NCBI GenBank assembly: GCA_023392635.1
Contig: JAEVYS010000121.1
Coordinates: 1-56,240, forward strand
Direction: 5' to 3'
DNA from: Actinomycetes bacterium
GTDB lineage: Bacteria; Actinomycetota; Actinomycetes; Propionibacteriales; Propionibacteriaceae
Length of the DNA stretch: 56,240 nt
Part shown: positions 50,591 through 56,240 of the stretch, piece after piece
Position numbering within the stretch: position 1 is the stretch's first letter
Layout of the letters: each line of letters starts with the position of its first letter
Notes under the pieces: model-generated
The model's database searches: none
What the model saw: only the letters and a program-made list of their open reading frames with translations
What the model was told of the DNA's origin: nothing
Program-made: the position numbers and the translations under genes

Positions 50591-51514
50591 ATGACATCGA
50601 ACACGAAGGCCTGGATCATCACGGGGCCCACCTCGGGCATCGGCTACCGCACCGCCCTCGAACTGTCGCACCACGGCGCCGTCGTCCTGGTCGGCCGGAG
50701 CCCCGAGAGGCTGGATGCCGTCCGCGACGAGGTCGAGTCGGCAGGCGGGCACGCGACCACCGTCGTCGCCGATCTCGGCGACATCGCGAGCGTCCGACGG
50801 GCCGCCGACGAGATCGCCGGGCTGCACCTGCCCCTCGCCGGCCTGCTCAACAACGCCGGCATCTTTCCCGGTCGCCCGGGCACGTCGGCCCAGGGCTGGG
50901 ACCTCGCGTTCGCGACGAACCACCTGGGACCGTTCGCCCTGACCGAAGCGCTGGTCCCCGTCCTCCCCGACCGGGCGCACGTGGTGTTCATCGTGTCGGC
51001 GGTCGAGGATCCGGACCGCAGGATCGCCGTCCGGGCAGGGTTCCGCGGGTCGCGCTACATCTCCGCACAGGCGAGCGCGGCCGGGCAGTGGCTCTCTCCC
51101 GGGGGATCGTCCTTTCCCGGCATGGACGCCTACGCCACCTCCAAGCAGGCGTCCCTGGCGACCGCGCTGGCGTTCTCCCGGGAGTACCCGAGGCTCCGGT
51201 TCAGTGCCATCGAGCCGGGCGTCAACCCGGGCTCGAACCTCGGCCGCGACATGAACATCGCGCTGAGAGGACTGATCAAGGCGATCGCCCCGGCCCTCCA
51301 GGTGCTGCCGCACCACACCACGCCGAGGAAGGCCGCCAAGGTGATCGCGCGAATCCTCACCAGCGGTTCGGGCGAAACCGGCGTGTACTTCGACGAGAAC
51401 GGAGCCCCGATGCGCGGGTCGGCACAGGTCCACGACCCTGCCTTCCAGGACCGGGTGGTGGCGGAGACCCGCGCACTCCTCGCCACCGTTCCGGCAATCG
51501 TGTCATCACGCTGA
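50591..51514 (+). CDS. Short-chain dehydrogenase/reductase
   Basis: 307 aa NAD(P)-dependent oxidoreductase. The cofactor motif TGPTSGIG lies near residue 9, LLNNAGIFPG near 85, and the catalytic YATSK (Tyr-x-x-x-Lys) near 182. It is of the long retinol-dehydrogenase/protochlorophyllide-reductase-like type, with an extended C-terminal half. I prefer the ATG at 50591; an in-frame ATG at 50540 lacks a ribosome site. Substrate unknown. Probably regulated by the divergent XRE protein. Confidence 0.85.
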   Translation: MTSNTKAWIITGPTSGIGYRTALELSHHGAVVLVGRSPERLDAVRDEVESAGGHATTVVADLGDIASVRRAADEIAGLHLPLAGLLNNAGIFPGRPGTSAQGWDLAFATNHLGPFALTEALVPVLPDRAHVVFIVSAVEDPDRRIAVRAGFRGSRYISAQASAAGQWLSPGGSSFPGMDAYATSKQASLATALAFSREYPRLRFSAIEPGVNPGSNLGRDMNIALRGLIKAIAPALQVLPHHTTPRKAAKVIARILTSGSGETGVYFDENGAPMRGSAQVHDPAFQDRVVAETRALLATVPAIVSSR

Positions 51515-51558
51515 ACGGTGGCGGCGCGCCGGCGTCGGACTACCGGTAGCGTCAGGTC

Positions 51559-51897
51559 ATGCCCTTGCTCGAGGTGAACTGCGTGACGATCAACGCCATC
51601 GACCCGAAGGCGCTCGCCGGATTCTGGGCTGGTCTCACCGGTGGGAGCGTGCGCGACGCCGGCAACGGCTTCGTGCTGGTCGAACAGGAGGCGGCGGGGG
51701 TGCGGCTGCTGTTCCAACAGGCTCAGGAGCCGGCGGTCGAACCTGGCTGGATCCACCTCGACTGCACCGTCGCGGACCGTGTGCGGGCCGAGGAGGAGAT
51801 CCACCGTCGCGGTGGCCGGACCCTCGCGCACCGTTCGGACAGCAACGGCACGTGGATCGTCATGGCCGACCCCGAGGGCAACCCCTTCTGCATCTAG
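51559..51897 (+). CDS. VOC-family (glyoxalase-like) protein
   Basis: 112 aa single VOC module. LLEVNCVTINAIDPKALAGFW opens the first beta-alpha unit, GWIHLDCTV starts the second, and DPEGNPFCI is the usual C-terminal signature. Possible metal ligands are few (His in IHLDC and late Glu), so binding or enzymatic roles are open. It follows the SDR gene by 44 nt and may be cotranscribed. Its stop overlaps the convergent lacI stop by three bases. Confidence 0.8.
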   Translation: MPLLEVNCVTINAIDPKALAGFWAGLTGGSVRDAGNGFVLVEQEAAGVRLLFQQAQEPAVEPGWIHLDCTVADRVRAEEEIHRRGGRTLAHRSDSNGTWIVMADPEGNPFCI

Positions 51898-52913
51898 GAC
51901 TCGTCGTCGAGCGGGCACCCGCACGACTCGCGGATCCTCAGCGTCGGTTCCAGCCGGACGTGCCTCGGCTCCAGGTCGGGATTCTCGATGCGTTCGAGCA
52001 GGAGCTGCACGGCGAGCGCGCCCAGTTCGTCCACGGGTTGCGACATGGTGGTGATGCGGGGACGGAAGGAGTCCGCCCACGGGAAGTCGTCGAACGAGAC
52101 GGTTGCCATCCGGGGCGGGGTGAGGTGCTGCGTCCGAAGTGCCGCGACAGCCGCAACCGTGACGAGGTTGTTGCCGAGCACGAGCGCCGTGGGTGGTGTG
52201 CGGGAGCTCAGCATCGTGCGCAGGGACGCGGCGGTCTGATCCAGGCCCATTCCCCCGTACTCGAGCGGGGCCGCGTCGGGGTCGAGCCCGGCGCGCTCCA
52301 GGCCGAGGCGGAAGCCGGCCACGCGTTCGTCCGTGGTGATGATTCCGGCCTGGGGGGCGATCATGCCGATGCGGGTGTGCCCGTGTGCCTCGACGAGGTG
52401 ATTCACCAGGCGGGCGACCGGCTCGACGTTGTTGACACCGACGGCGTCGACGCGGGCGAGGGGGCTGGGCGGGACACGGTCGATGAGGACCAGCGGCACG
52501 TGCCGCTTGGCCAGCTGCCCGTACGCCGTCCTCAGCGGGCCGAACGGGGCGAGGATGACGCCGTCCACGCGGTGGGAGAGCAGCACCTGCAGGGCGCGCG
52601 CCTCCCGCTGCGGGTCGTCGTGCGTGTCGGTCAGGATGAGCGAGTAGCCCCGGTCGGTGGCCGTGCGTTCGGCCGCGTGCACCACGTCGCCGAAGTAGGT
52701 GTTGGAGATCGCCGTCATCGCCAGGCCGAGCGTGAGCGATCGTCCGGTTCGCAGCGAACGGGCGATGCCGTCCGTCGCATATCCCGTCGCCTCGATAGCG
52801 TCGCGGACCGCCCGCTCGGTCTCCGGGCTCACCTTCCGGGTCTTGTTGACCACGTGCGAGACGGTGGTGGCGGAGACCTTCGCCACTCTGGCGACGTCAC
52901 TCATCGTGACCAC
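51894..52913 (-). CDS. LacI-family regulator of the sugar ABC operon
   Basis: 339 aa. The HTH near residues 4-55 has recognition core VSATTVSHVV, followed by a ligand domain with NTYFGDVVHAAERTA and a C-terminal RIRESCGCP motif common in repressors of pentose and fructose systems. GTG at 52913 is preceded by AGGAGG at suitable distance; an ATG three codons later lacks that spacing. Last gene in the leftward operon of permease, ATPase and kinase, 106 nt after the kinase stop, with a near-perfect palindrome (52972-52988) in the gap. Confidence 0.88.
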   Translation of the reverse strand: MVTMSDVARVAKVSATTVSHVVNKTRKVSPETERAVRDAIEATGYATDGIARSLRTGRSLTLGLAMTAISNTYFGDVVHAAERTATDRGYSLILTDTHDDPQREARALQVLLSHRVDGVILAPFGPLRTAYGQLAKRHVPLVLIDRVPPSPLARVDAVGVNNVEPVARLVNHLVEAHGHTRIGMIAPQAGIITTDERVAGFRLGLERAGLDPDAAPLEYGGMGLDQTAASLRTMLSSRTPPTALVLGNNLVTVAAVAALRTQHLTPPRMATVSFDDFPWADSFRPRITTMSQPVDELGALAVQLLLERIENPDLEPRHVRLEPTLRIRESCGCPLDDES

Positions 52914-52971
52914 GCGTGAACCTCCTCGGTGCGGGTGCGGCGATCGGCCTCCGGGCCAGCGGATCGGGCGT

Positions 52972-52988
52972 GATCGAACGATTCAATC
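52972..52988. promoter_or_regulatory. Candidate LacI-type operator
   Basis: GATCGAA-CGA-TTCAATC is a 17-bp inverted repeat with one mismatch, located in the 106-base gap between the kinase and lacI genes. It could give the repressor its own autoregulated promoter inside the operon. Confidence 0.45.
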
Positions 52989-53019
52989 TGCTCGCAGCAC
53001 CCTATCGCGCGGACCTCCA

Positions 53020-53676
53020 TCACCAGGACGCGAAGCGCACGACGAGGTCCGCAGCCGCGCGATGATGGGCCACCATGCGCGCATTCTCCTCATCCGAGCG
53101 CAGCACGTGGCTGCGGGCGTGCTGCGGGGACTTCCCGAAGCGCTCGTGGCGCTCGATCAGCCGCGCGACCCGCAGGTCCTCGCTCGGCGCCTCCAGGAAC
53201 CACACCTCGTCCAGCTGGGCTCGCACGGCCTGCCAGGCGGGGTCGGGGTGCAGCAGGTAGTTGCCCTCGGTCAGCACGATCCGGCAGCCGTGGCCGATCT
53301 CGATCGCCCCCGCCACCGGATCCTCGATCTCGCGCCGGTACTCCGGCGCGTAGACCACCTCCTCGCCGTTCTCGCGCAACCGTCGCAGCAACACCGCGTA
53401 GCCGGCGGGGTCGAACGTGTCGGGGGCGCCGCGTCGGCTCGCGCGGTCATCGCCGGCGATGACGGAGGCGGCGAGGTGGAACCCGTCCATCGGGACCACC
53501 ACGGCTGTCTGCGGGGCATCGCGGTTCACTTCCGCGGCCAGCAACCCGGCAAGGGTCGACTTCCCCGCCCCCGGGGCCCCGCACAGCCCGACCAGCACGC
53601 GCGGCGAACCAGCGGCCAGGCGCATCAGCCGGCCGGCGAGCAGCGCCGGCTCGGCGGGCAGCGGCTCGGACATCAC
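53020..53676 (-). CDS. P-loop kinase of the FrcK/uridine kinase type
   Basis: 218 aa. Walker A GAPGAGKST lies at about 33-41, PMDGFHLA near 62-69 is the sugar/nucleoside-kinase signature, and LTEGNYLLH and a late RSDEENARMV helix complete the fold of the phosphoribulokinase/uridine kinase family. Similar kinases accompany fructose-type ABC systems (frcK), so phosphorylation of the imported sugar is likely. GTG at 53676 overlaps the ATPase stop; the next codon is ATG and is an equally possible start. Confidence 0.8.
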   Translation of the reverse strand: MMSEPLPAEPALLAGRLMRLAAGSPRVLVGLCGAPGAGKSTLAGLLAAEVNRDAPQTAVVVPMDGFHLAASVIAGDDRASRRGAPDTFDPAGYAVLLRRLRENGEEVVYAPEYRREIEDPVAGAIEIGHGCRIVLTEGNYLLHPDPAWQAVRAQLDEVWFLEAPSEDLRVARLIERHERFGKSPQHARSHVLRSDEENARMVAHHRAAADLVVRFASW

Positions 53677-55190
53677 GAGGCCGTCGCCTCCTCGTGCCCG
53701 ACGGCGTACTGCATCACGGCCTCCTCCGACGCCTCCGCCCGGTCGAGCTGCTTCACGATCCTGCCCTCGCGCATCACCATGACCCGGTCACTCATCCCGA
53801 GCACCTCGGGTAGCTCGGAGGAGATCATGATGATGGCGACGCCCTGGTCGGCCAGGTCGGCCATGATCTGGTAGATCTCCGCCTTGCTGCCGACGTCGAT
53901 GCCGCGGGTCGGCTCGTCCATGATGAACACCTTGATACCCAGGCTCAGCCAGCGGGCGAGGACAACCTTCTGCTGGTTCCCCCCGGACATGTTCACCACC
54001 ATGAACTGGGTGGACGGGGTCTTGATCCGCAGGTTCTGGATCCATGTCCGCACCAGCCCCTGCTCCTTGGCGAGCTGAAGCACGCCGTAGCGGCTGAGCC
54101 GGTCAAGACCGGAGATGGTCGTGTTGAAGTACACCTGGAGCTTCAGCAGCAACCCCTGGCGCTTGCGATCCTCCGTGACGAGCGCGACACCATGGTTGAT
54201 CGCGTCGCGCGGTGAGCGCGGTTCGTAGGGCTTGCCGAACAGCGTCATCCTGCCGTCGGTCGCCTTGTCGGCGCCGAAGATCACCCGGGCGGCCTCGGTG
54301 CGCCCCGAGCCGGTGATCCCCGCGAAGCCGACGATCTCCCCGGCGCGCAGGTCGAAGCTCACATCGCGGGCGAGGTGGTGCTGTGCGAGGTGCGACACGC
54401 TCAGCACGACGTCGCCGGGGGTCCCCGAACGCTTCGGGTAGACGTCGTCGAGGTCGCGTCCGATCATGAGCTTGACGAGGTCGTCCATGCCCACATCCCC
54501 GACCTGCCTGGTGTCGACGTAGCGACCGTCCTTCAGCACCGTCACCTCGTCGGCCAGCTCGAAGATCTCCTTCAGCCGATGCGAGATGTAGATGATGCCG
54601 ATGCCGGCCGACTGGAGCCGGCGGACGACCGCGAACAGGTTCTCGATGTCCCGCTCGCTGAGCACGGCCGACGGCTCGTCCATGACCAGGATCCGCGTGT
54701 TCCGGTTCAGCGCCTTGGCGATCTCCACCATCTGCTGCTGGGCCACCGACAGCGTGCCGGTGGGGGTGTCCACCGGCAGGTCCACATCGAGGCTGTCGAG
54801 CAGCTCGCGGGAGCGCGACCGCACCGTCGCCCAGTCGATCCGCCCACCCCTGACCGGCAGGTGGCCGAGGAAGATGTTCTCGGCGATCGTCATGTTCGGC
54901 GCGAGGTTGAACTCCTGGTAGATCGTTGAGATCCCCAGCCGCTCCGCATCCGCGGGGGTGCGGATGTCGGCCCTGGCGCCGTCGAAGAAGATCTCGCCCT
55001 CGTCGCGGGTGTACGCACCGGAGAGAATCTTGATCAGCGTCGACTTGCCGGCGCCGTTCTCGCCGAGCAAGGCATGCACCTGGCCCTCGCGGACCGTCAG
55101 GTTCACTCCCTCGAGAGCCTTCACGCCGGGGAAGCTCTTGCCGATCCCCTTCATCTCCAGCAGCACCCGCCCGGGCGCGTCCGTGGTCAT
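53673..55190 (-). CDS. Sugar ABC transporter ATPase, two domains
   Basis: 505 aa RbsA/FrcA-like protein with two fused ATP-binding cassettes. The N-terminal domain has a complete Walker A GENGAGKSTLIK and Walker B ILVMDEPSAVL. The C-terminal one has the degenerate GITGSGRTEAARV loop normal for this family, with NMSGGNQQKVVLARWL and FIMDEPTRGIDVG. It powers uptake of a monosaccharide (ribose, fructose or xylose class). It lies 10 nt after the permease gene and overlaps the kinase gene. Confidence 0.9.
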   Translation of the reverse strand: MTTDAPGRVLLEMKGIGKSFPGVKALEGVNLTVREGQVHALLGENGAGKSTLIKILSGAYTRDEGEIFFDGARADIRTPADAERLGISTIYQEFNLAPNMTIAENIFLGHLPVRGGRIDWATVRSRSRELLDSLDVDLPVDTPTGTLSVAQQQMVEIAKALNRNTRILVMDEPSAVLSERDIENLFAVVRRLQSAGIGIIYISHRLKEIFELADEVTVLKDGRYVDTRQVGDVGMDDLVKLMIGRDLDDVYPKRSGTPGDVVLSVSHLAQHHLARDVSFDLRAGEIVGFAGITGSGRTEAARVIFGADKATDGRMTLFGKPYEPRSPRDAINHGVALVTEDRKRQGLLLKLQVYFNTTISGLDRLSRYGVLQLAKEQGLVRTWIQNLRIKTPSTQFMVVNMSGGNQQKVVLARWLSLGIKVFIMDEPTRGIDVGSKAEIYQIMADLADQGVAIIMISSELPEVLGMSDRVMVMREGRIVKQLDRAEASEEAVMQYAVGHEEATAS

Positions 55191-55200
55191 CGGAGCCCCC

Positions 55201-56187
55201 TCACTTGCGGTGGGTGAGCTGGTCGACCGACACGGCGGCGATGACCAGGATGCCGGTGATGAGCACCTGGTAGGTCGACTCGACGCCCATCAGCTGCAGC
55301 CCGTTGCGGAAGACCCCGACGATCAGTGCGCCGATGAGGGTGCCGACGATGCTGCCGCGCCCACCGAAGAGGCTGGTGCCGCCGAGCACGACGGCGGTGA
55401 TGCTGTCGAGGTTCGAGGTCTGGCCGGCCTGTGGGTCGCCCACGCCCGTCCGGGCCACCTGGAGAAGCGCGGCGATGCCGTAGGCCAGGCCGGCGAACGT
55501 GTACACCCCCAGCAGCACCTTCCTGGTGTTGATGCCGGCCAGGCGCGCGGCCTCGATGTTGTCGCCCACCGCGAACACCGAGCGCCCCGCAGCGGTGTAC
55601 TTCAGAATGAACCAGGTGATGCCGTACAGGACGAGCATGAGGATCGTCCCCCACGCGATCGCCGTCCCGCCGAGGTTGAACGTGTCGCCGAGGAAGGTGA
55701 GCTCCTTCGGCAGTCCGGTCACCGTCGACGTGGTGTAGATCCGGGTGAGCGCGTACGCGATGTTCATCGTGCCGAGGGTCACGATGAACGCCGGCAGCCC
55801 GACCCCGGTGACGAGGCCGCCGTTGAGGAGGCCGAACACCATCGCGACGAGCAACCCGATCACGATGGCGAGCCACGGGTTGAGCCCCTTCTGCGCGGCG
55901 AAGCTGGCGATGAGGACGCCGGACAGCGCCATCACCATGCCGTTGGACAGGTCGATCCCGGTGGTGATGATCACCAGCGTCTGGCCGATGGCCAGGACCC
56001 CGACGACCATGACCTGCTGCAGGATCAGGGAGAAGTTGGGACCGGTGAGGAAGCGTGGGCTCATCACCGCGAAGAACGCGCTCGCCAGCAGCAACGCGAC
56101 GACCGGGCCGAGGATCGGCGAGGACAACAGGGTCTTGACGACGGCCGGACGCTGATCGGCCCTCACCGCGCTCTGCACTGAGCTCAT
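55201..56187 (-). CDS. Sugar ABC transporter permease
   Basis: 328 aa RbsC/FrcC-like permease with about eight to ten transmembrane helices and the family motif TGIDLSNGMVMALSGV near residue 71, plus LGGTSLFGGRGSIVGTLIGAL near 270. ATG at 56187 close to the right edge; CAGAAAGGCAGTTG precedes it, giving a moderate ribosome site (AAAGG). A periplasmic-type binding protein gene would be expected just upstream, beyond the window. Confidence 0.9.
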   Translation of the reverse strand: MSSVQSAVRADQRPAVVKTLLSSPILGPVVALLLASAFFAVMSPRFLTGPNFSLILQQVMVVGVLAIGQTLVIITTGIDLSNGMVMALSGVLIASFAAQKGLNPWLAIVIGLLVAMVFGLLNGGLVTGVGLPAFIVTLGTMNIAYALTRIYTTSTVTGLPKELTFLGDTFNLGGTAIAWGTILMLVLYGITWFILKYTAAGRSVFAVGDNIEAARLAGINTRKVLLGVYTFAGLAYGIAALLQVARTGVGDPQAGQTSNLDSITAVVLGGTSLFGGRGSIVGTLIGALIVGVFRNGLQLMGVESTYQVLITGILVIAAVSVDQLTHRK

Positions 56188-56211
56188 GGGTTCAACTGCC
56201 TTTCTGGGAGC

Positions 56212-56240
56212 GGGGGGGGGGGCCCCCCCCGGGGGGCCCC
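56212..56240. other. Terminal G/C homopolymer blocks
   Basis: The last 29 bases are G11, C8, G6, C4. Nothing of this kind occurs elsewhere in the window, and it sits exactly at the sequence end. It is most likely an assembly or sequencing artefact at a contig edge, not biology. Confidence 0.7.

Noticed and set aside
1..56240. CRISPR arrays, insertion sequences, integrases or phage genes
   Set aside because: No regularly spaced repeats, no transposase or integrase motifs, and only one tRNA gene, without a flanking direct repeat of its 3' end.

Overview
The window is very GC-rich DNA from an actinobacterium. The support is GC-ending codons throughout, many GTG starts, a menaquinone operon, DUF3618 and other actinobacterial small proteins, and LacI/GntR/LuxR-rich regulation. 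Propionibacteriaceae or a relative would fit, but the family is a guess. There is no CRISPR array, phage or insertion sequence. The sequence ends in alternating G and C homopolymers that look like a contig-edge artefact.

Region 1 (3-15668) is a nearly complete myo-inositol catabolic locus in three minus-strand transcription units. They are iolG-iolE (889-1875, 3-863), iolC-aldolase-iolB-iolA (6464 down to 2098) and transaldolase-iolD-TauE permease (15568 down to 11774). The same decamer, TGTCCTTACA, sits at all three promoters, and a GntR/UTRA regulator (6623-7363) is encoded among them, so this looks like an IolR regulon. No inositol transporter is visible. Embedded in it is a LacI-controlled pair, a Gfo/Idh dehydrogenase and a TIM-barrel isomerase (8457-10621). 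Two LacI paralogues with the same recognition-helix core flank the pair, and an 18-bp perfect palindrome lies at its promoter.

Region 2 (15670-20216) is the minus-strand menE-menA-menC-menD operon for menaquinone synthesis. A secreted lytic transglycosylase (20352-20921) follows.

Region 3 (20984-26356) is the most unusual part. An FMN riboswitch on the minus strand leads into a RibX-like permease, a RibY-like lipoprotein, a dCMP-deaminase-like enzyme, a large histidine kinase with two membrane blocks, and a NarL-type response regulator, all tightly packed. No ATPase for the transporter is present.

Region 4 (26527-40515) is mixed housekeeping: alanine dehydrogenase, amidohydrolase, lipoprotein protease, MFS exporter, tRNA-Lys with its terminator, an orphan solute-binding lipoprotein, DUF3618, peroxiredoxin, TrkA-type K+ channel, a DUF2231-cytochrome b5 fusion, an OmpR-type two-component system and a large LuxR protein. 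A 592-base stretch with no convincing gene follows.

Region 5 (41108-52913) holds an L,D-transpeptidase, a modE-like/modA/modB/modC molybdate operon, a phosphoesterase (phospholipase C/acid phosphatase type), several small proteins including a Cys-rich one that seems to start at ACG, a LuxR regulator, and an XRE regulator divergent from an SDR enzyme plus a VOC protein.

Region 6 (51894-56187) is a sugar ABC operon reading leftwards: RbsC-like permease, RbsA-like ATPase, a P-loop kinase of the FrcK/uridine-kinase type and a LacI repressor. Its binding protein presumably lies beyond the right edge.
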